A program made the position numbers and the translations under genes. From Aedoeadaptatus ivorii (GTDB taxonomy: Bacteria > Bacillota > Clostridia > Tissierellales > Peptoniphilaceae), in assembly GCF_900638585.1 (NCBI RefSeq), contig NZ_LR134523.1:1018001-1082000 (forward strand): 64,000 nucleotides of DNA. Direction: 5' to 3'. Every line of letters begins with the position of its first letter. The stretch's first letter is position 1. Below the pieces are notes generated by a model. That model ran no database searches. It worked only from the letters and a program-made list of their open reading frames with translations, and was not told the DNA's origin. Positions 41,278 to 50,308 of the stretch are shown here, piece by piece.

Positions 41278-41301
41278 GAAAAGTCCACCGGTCGTGGACT
41301 A
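41278..41301 (-). terminator. Terminator after the DUF951 gene
   Basis: AGTCCAC / GTGGACT stem (41282-41288, 41294-41300) with CGGTC loop; minus-strand tract TTTTCTTTTG follows. It overlaps the stop codon of the gene. Confidence 0.75.
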
Positions 41302-41535
41302 TTCCTCTTCCTCGTTCGGTCGGTGATGGACGATGGAAACCATCTTGTCTCCTTCACGAATCTTGCGAACCCGTTTCTCGAATTCCATGCGCGTCATCCA
41401 AATGGTGCGGTCACAGCCCATACACTCCAATTTGATGTCGACGCCGGTGCGGAGAATGCGCCATAGATTTTCCCCGCAGGCGTGGCTCTTTTTTAAGGTT
41501 ACCACATCTCCTTCTCGGTAAAACAGCCGATTCAT
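41299..41535 (-). CDS. DUF951 protein
   Basis: The start is ATG 41535 (MNRLFYREGDVVTLKK) after AAAGGAGG. The 78-residue protein fits DUF951: GDVVTLKKSHACGENLWRILRTGVDIKLECMGCDRTIWMTR. The single Cys in HACG and the CMGC pair make a likely zinc site. DUF951 genes lie near mechanosensitive channel and parB-type genes across Firmicutes; function is unknown. The start overlaps the mscS stop (ATGA), so the two are translationally coupled. Confidence 0.93.
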   Translation of the reverse strand: MNRLFYREGDVVTLKKSHACGENLWRILRTGVDIKLECMGCDRTIWMTRMEFEKRVRKIREGDKMVSIVHHRPNEEEE

Positions 41536-42359
41536 TCCGTTCCTCCTTTTCCCCACGGGAACCGGGGCACCTGAATATCATTTTCCATCATCGTCTCCTG
41601 CAAAAGCTTTCTCAGATCGTACTCCAAGTCGAACTGCTCTCCCGGCTCCGCCATAGCGGTTACGGTGATCTCGTAGCCATTGTCGATATAGCCCGTAACG
41701 CCCCAAATACTCGGCGTCGCACTGGGGTATTCCGACGTCAGCTTCTTGAGCGCCTCTTCAAACAGCGAAAGCACCACATTGGGATCTTCGCTTCGGTCGA
41801 TGGGCATAATCACCTTGGCGCGCATGCGGCCGCGGGCGCGATTGGTGACGATCCGAATCTCCGAATTGGGAATGATGTGGATCGAGCCGTCGAAGTCGCG
41901 GATCTTGGTGACCCGCACCCCCACCTCGGTCACAATGCCCTTCTTCTCCGCACATTCCACATAGTCCCCCACGCCGTACTGGTCCTCGAACAGGATAAAG
42001 AATCCGTTGATAAAGTCCTTTACCATCACCTGGGCGCCCATGGCGATGGCGAGAGAGCCGACCCCGGCGGTCGCGATAATCGTCGAGGTGTTCACGTGCA
42101 GAAGGCGGAGCATCAAAAGCACCGCAAAGAAATAGATCCCGTACTTTGACAGATTGGCGGCGAGGCGCGTCAGCGTCATTACCCGCCGCTGGTTGCTCTT
42201 TTTCTTTTTCTCCCGGTCTTGGATGTACTTTTCGATGGCGTTTTCGATCACCGCCACCAAAATCCGCGTCGCCACAATCAATATCCCGGCGACGACAATC
42301 GTACCGACGATCGATAGGCTTCCGCTTTCGTTAAAGAGTACGGCCTTCAGTTCATTCAA
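41532..42359 (-). CDS. MscS-family small-conductance mechanosensitive channel
   Basis: The 275-residue protein has three transmembrane segments. The third is the pore helix with Gly/Ala packing (TIIATAGVGSLAIAMGAQVMVKDFINGFFILFEDQYGVGDYVE), followed by the beta domain (GVRVTKIRDFDGSIHIIPNSEI) and a C-terminal alpha/beta cage. It opens on hypo-osmotic shock to release solutes. It lies in an overlapping three-gene unit: DUF5711-like, mscS, DUF951. Confidence 0.94.
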   Translation of the reverse strand: MNELKAVLFNESGSLSIVGTIVVAGILIVATRILVAVIENAIEKYIQDREKKKKSNQRRVMTLTRLAANLSKYGIYFFAVLLMLRLLHVNTSTIIATAGVGSLAIAMGAQVMVKDFINGFFILFEDQYGVGDYVECAEKKGIVTEVGVRVTKIRDFDGSIHIIPNSEIRIVTNRARGRMRAKVIMPIDRSEDPNVVLSLFEEALKKLTSEYPSATPSIWGVTGYIDNGYEITVTAMAEPGEQFDLEYDLRKLLQETMMENDIQVPRFPWGKGGTE

Positions 42360-43431
42360 TGGTCTTTGCCTCCTCCAAATCCTGTACGGCTTTGTGTCGG
42401 AACGAAAAGTCCGGCTTTAAGGCGTAAACGGAGATCGACTTCTCTCCGTAGGCGGCGATAAAGCCGTCGCGAAGACTTAGTGTATCGGGATTTTCCGCAA
42501 AACGCAACTTGTAGGGCTTCTCGGCATGGATATTGCCCAAAATCTCGCGATTGCCGTAGGCGAAGAGCCCCTGCGGCATGGGCGCCAGCCGGTTTACATT
42601 GGCGCCCATCAAATACTGCTTCGTCTCCTCGAGCCGCTTGTCCCGCTTGCCGAGGATGCCGCTATATAAGGTATAGATATTCCCTCGGTACACACAGACG
42701 TCGCTTAAAATCGGCACGCTCTTTGTAATCAGCTCGTCTTGGATTCCGTAGAGATGCTTTTCCGTCACCACCACGGGAAAATCATAGGGCACCAGCCGCA
42801 TGGAAACCTCCATGGGGAACTCCGTCTTTTCCATCTTTCGCGCATCGCCCTCTTCGCTGACGAATACCGTGGTCTTATAGCCGTTGGCCGTGTCCGAAAG
42901 TTCCGATACGGCGAAGCGATCGCGACTCTGTACGGCGAAGTCCAAAATAAAATTCTTCGTCTCGAAAATCGGCGACAAACTGCCGCTGTCTTCCGCCACA
43001 AACAAACGCTCCCCGTCGTCGTAGCGAATGTGCAACAGCCGCACTCCGTTTTGCATCTCCGCCCGAAACAGCTCGCCGTCTAAGGCATAGGACGCCTTTT
43101 CCTTCCCGTCGGGGCCGAAGACCACGAGCTTATCCACGTCCTTGTCGTAGAGCATCGCGTCCGCATCGCCGAAGAAAACCTCCTGCCCTTCCGCCGTGCG
43201 GTCCACCGTAGAGATCGTCTTGCCGTTTGTGCCGATAAACATCAGCCGGTCGCCGTCCCAAGTCGCCAAAATTCCCTTGTCCAAAATCTCCATCTTGGCG
43301 ATCTCGTACTCGGTCTTTTTGCCGTATAGCAACTCCGCCTTATAGGGAAGCAAACCGAATCTTTTGATTCCGAAGAGTATTGCAATTATAATAAGTAAGA
43401 GGAGAATGGTCCTCTTGATTCCTTTTTTCAT
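42352..43431 (-). CDS. Membrane-anchored extracytoplasmic beta-propeller-like protein (DUF5711-like)
   Basis: The 359-residue protein has one N-terminal membrane anchor (TILLLLIIIAILFGI, residues 9-23), then an external region of repeating beta-strand blocks, e.g. DRLMFIGTNGKTISTVDRT, KLVVFGPDGKEKASYAL and VRLLHIRYDDGERLF, as in degenerate WD/PQQ propellers. This layout matches DUF5711 proteins, found beside mscS-type genes in Clostridia; that assignment rests on overall pattern and context. Its stop overlaps the mscS start by 8 bases. A role in envelope sensing is conceivable but unproven. Confidence 0.65.
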   Translation of the reverse strand: MKKGIKRTILLLLIIIAILFGIKRFGLLPYKAELLYGKKTEYEIAKMEILDKGILATWDGDRLMFIGTNGKTISTVDRTAEGQEVFFGDADAMLYDKDVDKLVVFGPDGKEKASYALDGELFRAEMQNGVRLLHIRYDDGERLFVAEDSGSLSPIFETKNFILDFAVQSRDRFAVSELSDTANGYKTTVFVSEEGDARKMEKTEFPMEVSMRLVPYDFPVVVTEKHLYGIQDELITKSVPILSDVCVYRGNIYTLYSGILGKRDKRLEETKQYLMGANVNRLAPMPQGLFAYGNREILGNIHAEKPYKLRFAENPDTLSLRDGFIAAYGEKSISVYALKPDFSFRHKAVQDLEEAKTIE

Positions 43432-43490
43432 ACGATTCCTCCACAGGTATTATATCGAATGAAAAAGAAGATGGAAAGGCGGAGAAATCC

Positions 43491-44213
43491 ATGTTTATAT
43501 TGCAGTGTGCGGGGATCCGCTTCGGCGTATCGCAAAAACCCTATAATTTTCGCGCCACCGAGGGCAACGCGCCCGCATCGGCGGCGCATCGCTTCCTTTC
43601 GGAAATCGGCGCCACGGCGGATTCCGTCTGGTTTATGGACCAGACCCACTCCGACCACGTGCGCATCGTGCCCACCCATCACGCGCGGCCCTATTACGGC
43701 GAATACATCGTCGCCGACTGCGACGCCCTGATCACCGACAAAAAGCACATCGCCCTCGTATCGCGCGTCGCCGACTGCACCCCCATCCTCCTCTACGATC
43801 CCGTACAACAGGTACAGGCGTGCATCCATTCCGGCTGGCGCCCTACCCTCGCCCGCATCGCAAAAAAAGCCGCGGCGGCACTTCGGACCCACTACGGCAC
43901 AGAGCCGTCGGATCTCTACGCCTTTATCGGTCCCACCATCGGAAAAGACAGCTTTCAGGTGGGAAACGAAGTGAGCGCCCTGTGGCGAGATGCCTTCGAC
44001 TTCGCCGAATCGGTGATTACATACGACGATCCCGAACACGACTACATCGACATTCGCGAGACCAATCGCAGAATCTTACTCGAAGCCGGCGTGCTGCCCG
44101 CCCGCATCGCCATCGATCCCGCCGACACCATGACCGACCGCCGCTACCACTCCTATCGCAATCGCACCGGCGACGACTACGGCACCAACGCCCTCGTCTC
44201 CGTCCTCGTATAA
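43491..44213 (+). CDS. pgeF: YfiH/YlmD laccase-domain purine nucleoside phosphorylase
   Basis: The 240-residue protein has the metal-site residues of the family: His in MDQTHSDHVRIV (about residue 53), Cys in SRVADCTPILLYD (about 94) and His in ACIHSGWRPTLARI (about 111), plus GPTIGKDSFQVG. These proteins cleave adenosine and inosine by phosphorolysis, and some edit peptidoglycan precursors. The start has RBS GGCGGAGA. It is transcribed divergently from the DUF5711-like gene; the short gap contains a near-symmetric TATTATAT that could act as a -10 box on either strand. Confidence 0.92.
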   Translation: MFILQCAGIRFGVSQKPYNFRATEGNAPASAAHRFLSEIGATADSVWFMDQTHSDHVRIVPTHHARPYYGEYIVADCDALITDKKHIALVSRVADCTPILLYDPVQQVQACIHSGWRPTLARIAKKAAAALRTHYGTEPSDLYAFIGPTIGKDSFQVGNEVSALWRDAFDFAESVITYDDPEHDYIDIRETNRRILLEAGVLPARIAIDPADTMTDRRYHSYRNRTGDDYGTNALVSVLV

Positions 44214-44257
44214 GCATACGCCGGCCGTGCAATTTTTATGTAATCATTATTTAGTCC

Positions 44258-44286
44258 TTGTAAATTTATGGCGGCTGTGGTACACT
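44258..44286 (+). promoter_or_regulatory. Promoter of tRNA-Ala
   Basis: TTGTAA (44258-44263), 17 bases, TACACT (44281-44286). Confidence 0.6.
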
Positions 44287-44330
44287 AATTCTTGTCGAAA
44301 CGCAGTGAAATCTGTGCACGACCGACATAT

Positions 44331-44406
<76 letters not shown>

Positions 44407-44410
44407 AATT

Positions 44411-44431
44411 CCGCCTACGGGCGGTTTTTTT
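44411..44431 (+). terminator. Terminator of tRNA-Ala
   Basis: CCGCC / GGCGG stem (44411-44415, 44420-44424), TACG loop, then seven T. Confidence 0.88.
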
Positions 44432-44483
44432 ATGCCCTTTTGCCGATTCTTTATCTTTCTGTAAAGAAGGACTTGAACGCTTC

Positions 44484-44492
44484 TGATATAAT
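44484..44492 (+). promoter_or_regulatory. Extended -10 promoter of murI
   Basis: TGATATAAT, 21 bases upstream of the murI start, with no clear -35 box. Confidence 0.45.
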
Positions 44493-44513
44493 ATTTCCGA
44501 AAGGATGTGGGAT

Positions 44514-45305
44514 ATGGAATCCATTGTGGTATTCGATTCCGGGCTAGGCGGCATTACGGCCCTGGCGGAAGCGGCGGCGGCGATGCCGCAGGAAAACTTC
44601 ATATATTACGGCGATACGAAGAATGTCCCCTACGGACCGAAGCGCGTAGAGGACATCCGTTCCTTTTTGGACGAAATGATGGATGCCGTATCCCCCTGCC
44701 ATCCCAAGGCGGTGCTGCTCGCCTGCAATACGGCGACGGTCACCTCCGCCGCGTATCTGCGCGAAAAATACGCGATGCCCATTATCGGCATGGAACCGGC
44801 GGTAAAACCCGCGGTGGAAAAGGACGCGGCCCATAAGCGGGTACTGGTGCTTTCGACCGAGGGCACGAGTAAGTCCGAAAAGCTCAAAAACCTGGTGAAT
44901 CGAGTGGACAAGACGGGCCAGGTGGACGTGTTGCCGCTTCCGAATTTGGTGGAGTTTGCGGAAAACTTCGAGTTCGACACGCCGGATGTACGGGCGGATC
45001 TGGAGACGATTCTCTCTTCGTATCCCCTCGACGAGTACGGCGCGGTGGTGCTGGGATGCACGCATTTTATTTGGTATCGCGAGATCTTTCGGGAGATCCT
45101 GCCGCCGGATATGCAGATTCTCGACGGCAATGCGGGGACGATCCGCCAGTTGATGCGCCGCCTAAACGGCAATATTCAGACCGCTGGCGAAGGCAAAATT
45201 CGGGTGCACTTTACCGGCGGTATGGACGCGCGCCTCTTGCACTTTCTCGAAGGGGCGCTCCCCCTCCCCGTCTCGGTGCTCGGCGAGGAACTGTGCCGTG
45301 AATAA
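44514..45305 (+). CDS. murI: Glutamate racemase
   Basis: The start is ATG 44514, 8 bases after AAAGGA; an ATG three codons earlier is too close. The 263-residue enzyme has IVVFDSGLGGITALAEA (catalytic Asp), YYGDTKNVPYGPK, the first Cys in LLACNTATVTSA and the second in VVLGCTHFIWY. It supplies D-glutamate for peptidoglycan. The next gene (GT2-GtrA) overlaps its stop by 8 bases. Confidence 0.96.
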   Translation: MESIVVFDSGLGGITALAEAAAAMPQENFIYYGDTKNVPYGPKRVEDIRSFLDEMMDAVSPCHPKAVLLACNTATVTSAAYLREKYAMPIIGMEPAVKPAVEKDAAHKRVLVLSTEGTSKSEKLKNLVNRVDKTGQVDVLPLPNLVEFAENFEFDTPDVRADLETILSSYPLDEYGAVVLGCTHFIWYREIFREILPPDMQILDGNAGTIRQLMRRLNGNIQTAGEGKIRVHFTGGMDARLLHFLEGALPLPVSVLGEELCRE

Positions 45306-46386
45306 GGCGACGATGACGGCACATCCCGGCGATCTCGTGTTAATTCCCGCCTATAAGCCCGACGAGAGCCTGCTCTCCTTTGCCGAATCGCTCCTCGTAA
45401 ACGGCGCCGCGGTTTTGGTAATCGACGACGGATCGGGTGCAGAATATGCGCCCGTGTTCGACGCCCTTCCCCCCGCTGTAGAAAGGCTCGGCTACGCGGA
45501 AAACCGCGGCAAGGGATACGCCATGAAATACGGGTTTTGCCATATACGCGACCATATGCCCGCGGTGCAGCGCATCGTCACCGCCGATGCCGACGGCCAG
45601 CACAGCCCGCCCGACACCCTGGGAACCTTGCGGACCGCCGAAGTACACCCCGACGCATTGGCGCTTGGAGTACGCAGCTTTCCCGAAAATACGCCGCTTC
45701 GCTCCCGCATCGGCAACCGCCTGACCGCAAAGGTATTTCGTGGGCTCTCGGGCATTCGCGATCTGGAAGATACGCAGACGGGTCTCAGGGCGTTTTCCCG
45801 CGACGCTCTGGATTTTATGATCGACGTTCCGGGCGAACGCTACGAATACGAAATGAAGGTACTGATGGATTGGTCCCGGAGCGGGCGCGCCATCGTACAA
45901 TACCCCATCGAGACCATCTACCGGGACGCGGAAAATTCCACCTCCCACTACAATCCCCTGCTCGACTCCGCCCGAATCTTTCGCGCGCTGTTTCAGCGGG
46001 GCGAGGCGATTTTGTTTGCGATCAGCGGATTTTTGAGTTTCTTGGTGGATTTCGCTTTTTTTAATTTGTTTCTACATTTTTTGAAGGCCTTCGGCATCGC
46101 CCATTTTCTCGTCGGCGCCAATGTAATGGCGCGGATTGTGAGCTCCACCTTTAACTTTGCGGTAAACCGCCGACTGGTCTTCGATTCCAAGGACACGCTC
46201 GCAAGAGATGCGCTCGAGTATTTCGGTCTGGTGCTCTGCCTGCTCGCGCTGAACAGCGGGCTCTTGTACCTGCTGGGCGAAGTGCTCTCGTTCCACCCGG
46301 TGCCCGCCAAACTCATGGTAGAAGCCACGATCTTCGTGCTCAGTTATCTGGTCCAACAATTTTATATCTTCGCCGATCAGGCGTAA
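45298..46386 (+). CDS. Bifunctional GT2 glycosyltransferase/GtrA flippase-like protein
   Basis: It starts at a GTG (45298) inside the end of murI. Residues 10-225 form a polyprenol-phosphate-type GT2 (LVLIPAYKPDESLL, VIDDGSGAEYAPVFDAL, GYAENRGKGYAMKYGF, VTADADGQHSPP). Residues 235-362 form a four-helix GtrA domain (AILFAISGFLSFLVDFAFFNLFLHFL, ARIVSSTFNFAVNRRLVFDS, FVLSYLVQQFYIF). Such fusions probably load a sugar on undecaprenyl phosphate and help move it across the membrane for wall polymer or teichoic acid modification. The sugar is unknown. Confidence 0.92.
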   Translation: MNKATMTAHPGDLVLIPAYKPDESLLSFAESLLVNGAAVLVIDDGSGAEYAPVFDALPPAVERLGYAENRGKGYAMKYGFCHIRDHMPAVQRIVTADADGQHSPPDTLGTLRTAEVHPDALALGVRSFPENTPLRSRIGNRLTAKVFRGLSGIRDLEDTQTGLRAFSRDALDFMIDVPGERYEYEMKVLMDWSRSGRAIVQYPIETIYRDAENSTSHYNPLLDSARIFRALFQRGEAILFAISGFLSFLVDFAFFNLFLHFLKAFGIAHFLVGANVMARIVSSTFNFAVNRRLVFDSKDTLARDALEYFGLVLCLLALNSGLLYLLGEVLSFHPVPAKLMVEATIFVLSYLVQQFYIFADQA

Positions 46387-46393
46387 GCGCGTC

Positions 46394-46418
46394 AGCACCC
46401 TACGGGGTGCTTTTTTTC
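46394..46418 (+). terminator. Terminator of the murI/GT2-GtrA operon
   Basis: AGCACCC / GGGTGCT stem (46394-46400, 46405-46411), TACG loop, T run. Confidence 0.9.
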
Positions 46419-46424
46419 GTTTCG

Positions 46425-46433
46425 TGGTACAAT
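46425..46433 (+). promoter_or_regulatory. Extended -10 promoter of the metH operon
   Basis: TGGTACAAT just after the preceding terminator and 37 bases before the GTG start; -35 not evident. No cobalamin or SAM riboswitch fits in the short gap. Confidence 0.4.
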
Positions 46434-46469
46434 ATTTTCATAATCGATTGGCAGAGAAAGGAGCACGGG

Positions 46470-47099
46470 GTGGAACTGAAATCCCTTCACGACGAACTGC
46501 ATATAGACGCCGATTCCCTCCGGCTCCGCGAGATTTTGCGCTATCTGCGTCTGGAGGGAACGGCGCCCGATGCCGAACTCTTAGATGCCGTACGGCGAAA
46601 TGCCGAGCGCTTGCTCGCGGTGGCAGACATTCGAAAAGTCGCCGCACTCGTTCCGCTTTCGCTTGAAGGGGGCGCACTCGCAATCGGCGATCTTCGCGTA
46701 CACAGCGAAGCGCTTCTGAAAAACCTTTCCGGCTGCGACCGCGCCCTCCTCTTTGCCGTTACCCTGGGCGCCGGCGTAGACCGGCTCATCCGCCGCCTGA
46801 CCGTCGTCTCCAAATACGACGCCTTTATCGCCGATGCGGCGGCGACAGAGGTCCTCGAAAGCTATGCCAACGCCTTTTGTCGCGCCGTCGACCGGGAGGC
46901 GCGCACATGGGGGTATTCCCTCAAGCCGCGCTTCTCACCCGGCTTTGCCGACTTCGGCCTGGCGTATCAATGGCCGCTGATCCGCGCCCTTCGCGCCGAT
47001 ACGAAGATCCATATTTCGCTGACCCGGGCGGATATGCTCGTGCCCGCAAAGACCATCACCGCCGTGGCGGGACTGTTGCCGAAAGAGAGGGAGATATGA
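46470..47099 (+). CDS. Stand-alone MetH activation-domain protein
   Basis: The start is GTG 46470, 6 bases after AAAGGAG; the longer frame from 46407 overlaps the promoter. The 209-residue product resembles the C-terminal adenosylmethionine-binding activation domain of MetH, with ADAAATEVLESYANAFCRAV and the SAM/cobalamin contact segment KPRFSPGFADFGLAYQWPL (about residues 160-178). In E. coli this domain binds SAM and flavodoxin during reductive methylation of cob(II)alamin. Here it is a separate protein whose stop overlaps the metH start (ATGA), so the two make a split enzyme. Confidence 0.88.
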   Translation: MELKSLHDELHIDADSLRLREILRYLRLEGTAPDAELLDAVRRNAERLLAVADIRKVAALVPLSLEGGALAIGDLRVHSEALLKNLSGCDRALLFAVTLGAGVDRLIRRLTVVSKYDAFIADAAATEVLESYANAFCRAVDREARTWGYSLKPRFSPGFADFGLAYQWPLIRALRADTKIHISLTRADMLVPAKTITAVAGLLPKEREI

Positions 47100-49480
47100 C
47101 CATCACAGACGATTTGAAAGCGCGTCGGCTCTACTACGACGGGGCGAGCGGCACCTATTTACAAGGAAAGGGCATCGCCGGGGGAAAATACCCCGAGCTC
47201 TTAAACCTACGCCGACCCGACGTCCTCTATGCCATGCACCGCGGCTATTTCGAAGCCGGGGCGAATATCGCCCTCGCCCATACCTTCGGCGCCAATCGAT
47301 TCAAACTCGCGGGCACCGGCCATAGCGTCGAGGAGGTGGTGACGGCTGGGGTAAAGACCGCCAAGCGCGCCGCCGCAGAGGGTGCACATCGCTATGTATC
47401 CCTCGACATCGGCCCTTTAGGGCGGCTTCTCGAACCGGTGGGCGATCTCGATTTTGAGGAGGCGGTGGCTCTCTTTGCCGAAGTGGTGCGCGCCGGCGTG
47501 GCGGCGGGCTGCGATCTGATCACCGCCGAAACCATGTCCGATCTCGCGGAGATCAAGGCGTGTATGTTGGCGGTAAAAGAAAACAGCGATCTGCCGCTCT
47601 TTGTCACCGCCGCTTTTCAGGAAGACGGCAGAATGCTGACCGGTGCCGATATCGACGCCTTTTGTGCCACAGTCACCGCACTGGGTGCCGATGCCATCGG
47701 CTTTAACTGCAGCTTCGGGCCCGAACAGATGCAGCCGCTCCTCGCCCGGCTTTTAGAGATTTCTACCATTCCCGTCATCGCAAATCCCAATGCGGGACTG
47801 CCGGAGGTGCGCGGCGAAAAAACCGTCTACAATGTCGATGCCGATGCCTTTTCTACGTATATGGCGAAATTTGCCCGGATGGGCGTCGCCGTTATGGGCG
47901 GCTGCTGCGGCACCGATCCGCACTATATTCGCGCCCTCGTCGAAAAGACCCGCCGCCTTCCTCTGATCCCTTCGGCGGGACGCCCGCGCCCCGTGGCAAG
48001 CTCCTACCTACACGCGGTACGCTTCGACGGCTCCCCGCGCCTGATCGGCGAGCGCATCAATCCCACGGGAAAGCCCACGCTTAAACAGGCGCTCCAAAGC
48101 GGCGAGACAGACCGCATACTCCGCGAGGCCATCCGGCAGGAAGAAGCGGGTGCGGATCTGCTCGACGTCAATGTGGGCTTTGCCGGCGCCGAGGAAAAGG
48201 CGCTCCTACCCGCCGTCGTCAGGGCAATACAATCGGTGAGCGATCTTCCCCTCAGTATCGACACCGCCGATCCCTCTGCCATGGAGGCCGCCTGCCGCGC
48301 GTATATCGGTCGTCCGCTGTTGAATTCCGTCAGTGGCAAGGCAGCGAGCATGGAGCAGATCCTCCCCGTGGCAAAGCGCTACGGCGGACTGTGTATCGCT
48401 CTTCTCTTGGACGACGACGGCATTCCTGAATCCGCGGCAGGACGCCTTGCGGTGGCGGATCGCATCCTCGCCGAGGGCAAAAAATACGGCCTTACGAAAG
48501 CGGATTTCCTATTCGATCCCCTGACCCTCACCGTGGCGGAAAACCCCGATGCGGTGCGCGTCCTCACAGAAACCCTGCTCGGCCTAGAAGAGCGCGGCCT
48601 CTATTCCGTCGCGGGCATCAGCAATGTATCCTTCGGCCTGCCCCGGCGGGAGGGGCTCAATGCCGCCCTCCTCGCCATCTCCCTCTCCGCGGGGCTTTCG
48701 GCCGCCATCGTCGACGTCACCGCCCCGGCGATTCGCCGCGCCTATCAAAGCGCCCTCGCCCTTCTCGGCTACGACCGCGACTTTTCGCACTATCTCGCCG
48801 CCTACGCCGAAGGCGATGCGGTGGACTCGACGGCCCCCGCACCTACCTATGACCTCGCCTATGCCATAAAAAAGGGCATGGTCGATATGGCGGCACAGAT
48901 TGCCCGACAAGAGATCGAAAAGCGGGATCCGATGTCGATTATCGACGAAGACCTCGTGCCCGCCCTCGATGCCATGGGCCGCGATTTCGAGGCGAAGACC
49001 CTCTTCTTGCCGCAACTGCTCCGCAGCGCCGATGCCGCCGCGGCCGCCTTTGCCGTCGTCAAAGCCCATTTGCCGCAACGGGCGGAGGGCGAGGGACGCG
49101 GCAAAATCATTCTCGCCACCGTGCAGGGCGACATCCATGACATCGGCAAAAATATCGTAAAGGCGCTATTGGAAAATTATAATTTTCGCGTCGTCGACCT
49201 GGGTAAAGACGTTCCGCCCCGCGCCGTCCTCGAGGCGGTGCGCACCCACGGCGCGCCTTTGGTGGGACTCTCCGCCTTGATGACCACCACCGTCGGCTTT
49301 ATGGAAGAGACGATCCGCCTGCTCCGCGCCGAAGCGCCCGAGGTGACGGTCATGGTGGGCGGCGCCGTCTTAAATGCAGACTACGGCAAAGAGATCGGCG
49401 CCGACTTCTACGGCAAAGACGCCATGGCGACGGTCCGATTTGCCGAAGCGTATTTCGACCACAAGGAGGTTTCCCCATGA
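47096..49480 (+). CDS. metH: Cobalamin-dependent methionine synthase, lacking the activation domain
   Basis: The 794-residue protein carries the homocysteine domain (YYDGASGTYLQGKGI, GFNCSFGPEQM and MGGCCGTDPHYIRAL with the zinc cysteines; residues 1-290), a pterin-binding domain (LIGERINPTGKPTLKQAL ... LDVNVGFAGAEE; 310-560), a cap helix region (585-670) and a B12-binding Rossmann domain with GDIHDIGKNIVKALLENYNF (about 680) and MVGGAVLNADYGKEIGADFYG. It transfers methyl from methyl-tetrahydrofolate to homocysteine through cob(I)alamin. The fourth, activation module is encoded separately just upstream, and a flavodoxin-ferredoxin gene follows with ATGA overlap. Confidence 0.95.
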   Translation: MTITDDLKARRLYYDGASGTYLQGKGIAGGKYPELLNLRRPDVLYAMHRGYFEAGANIALAHTFGANRFKLAGTGHSVEEVVTAGVKTAKRAAAEGAHRYVSLDIGPLGRLLEPVGDLDFEEAVALFAEVVRAGVAAGCDLITAETMSDLAEIKACMLAVKENSDLPLFVTAAFQEDGRMLTGADIDAFCATVTALGADAIGFNCSFGPEQMQPLLARLLEISTIPVIANPNAGLPEVRGEKTVYNVDADAFSTYMAKFARMGVAVMGGCCGTDPHYIRALVEKTRRLPLIPSAGRPRPVASSYLHAVRFDGSPRLIGERINPTGKPTLKQALQSGETDRILREAIRQEEAGADLLDVNVGFAGAEEKALLPAVVRAIQSVSDLPLSIDTADPSAMEAACRAYIGRPLLNSVSGKAASMEQILPVAKRYGGLCIALLLDDDGIPESAAGRLAVADRILAEGKKYGLTKADFLFDPLTLTVAENPDAVRVLTETLLGLEERGLYSVAGISNVSFGLPRREGLNAALLAISLSAGLSAAIVDVTAPAIRRAYQSALALLGYDRDFSHYLAAYAEGDAVDSTAPAPTYDLAYAIKKGMVDMAAQIARQEIEKRDPMSIIDEDLVPALDAMGRDFEAKTLFLPQLLRSADAAAAAFAVVKAHLPQRAEGEGRGKIILATVQGDIHDIGKNIVKALLENYNFRVVDLGKDVPPRAVLEAVRTHGAPLVGLSALMTTTVGFMEETIRLLRAEAPEVTVMVGGAVLNADYGKEIGADFYGKDAMATVRFAEAYFDHKEVSP

Positions 49481-50268
49481 TCCGTACATTTTACTTTTCG
49501 CCCACCGGCCGCACCCGAACCGTGGTAACCACACTGGCGAAGGCGCTCTCGAATGCGCTACAAGAAGCGGTCGTTCCCTACGACTTTACCTGCCCCGAAA
49601 AGAGGCACACCTACCCCGAGACCGCAGCCGGCGATGTCGTCATCGTGGGCGTGCCCACTTATGCGGGCCGCGTGCCCAATCTGCTGCTTTCGTATATGCA
49701 GGGCTTTCGCGCCGAAGGCACCCGCGCCATTTTGGTTTGCACCTTCGGCAATCGCCACTTCGACGACTGCCTCTTGGAGCTCTACGATCTTATGCGACAG
49801 GCGGGCGCGGAGATCGTCTGTGCCGGCGCCTTTGCAGCGGCGCATTCCTTCTCTTGCATCCTGGGTGCCGGCCGCCCCGATCGCGCCGATCGCGAAGACA
49901 TCCTCGCCTTCTCTGACCGCGCGGCGAAAGCCCTTCGAAACGGCGATCGGCTCCCGCGCCCCGAACGGGAAATCGGCGGCTATTTTCGCCCGGTCGATCG
50001 AAAGGGCGCCTATATCGACTTTGTAAAAATCAAACCCGAGACAGACGCGGCGCTCTGTACCGACTGCAAAATCTGCGTCGGCCTCTGCCCCCTTGGCGCC
50101 ATCCACTTCGACGACGTCGCCACCGTCGATAAATGTATGAAATGCTGCGCCTGCATCAAGGGCTGTCCCGAGGGCGCCAAATACTTTTCCCACGCCGGCT
50201 ATCTGTACCACAAGGAGGAGCTGGAGGCGATGTATGCCGATCGAAAGGACAACCGGCTTTTCTTCTAA
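49477..50268 (+). CDS. EFR1-family flavodoxin-ferredoxin electron carrier
   Basis: The 263-residue protein has an N-terminal flavodoxin-like domain (IRTFYFSPTGRTRTVVTTLA with the FMN phosphate loop, VGVPTYAGRVPN) and two [4Fe-4S] motifs near the C-terminus: CTDCKICVGLCPLGAI (about residues 190-205) and CMKCCACIKGCPEGA (about 220-234). EFR1 proteins pass low-potential electrons from ferredoxin or flavin to partners. Its start overlaps the metH stop, so it is very likely the reductant that reactivates cob(II)alamin in MetH, replacing free flavodoxin. Confidence 0.9.
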   Translation: MIRTFYFSPTGRTRTVVTTLAKALSNALQEAVVPYDFTCPEKRHTYPETAAGDVVIVGVPTYAGRVPNLLLSYMQGFRAEGTRAILVCTFGNRHFDDCLLELYDLMRQAGAEIVCAGAFAAAHSFSCILGAGRPDRADREDILAFSDRAAKALRNGDRLPRPEREIGGYFRPVDRKGAYIDFVKIKPETDAALCTDCKICVGLCPLGAIHFDDVATVDKCMKCCACIKGCPEGAKYFSHAGYLYHKEELEAMYADRKDNRLFF

Positions 50269-50280
50269 ATACGCGCATCA

Positions 50281-50308
50281 AAAAAGGGCCCCGCGGGCCC
50301 CTTTTTTA
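50281..50308. terminator. Bidirectional terminator between the EFR1 and YCII genes
   Basis: GGGCCC / GGGCCC palindromic stem (50286-50291, 50295-50300) flanked by A and T tracts. Confidence 0.88.

Noticed and set aside
46387-46470. Possible cobalamin or SAM riboswitch ahead of the metH operon
   Set aside because: Only about 80 bases, occupied by the previous terminator and the promoter; no B12-box or SAM-box sequence.
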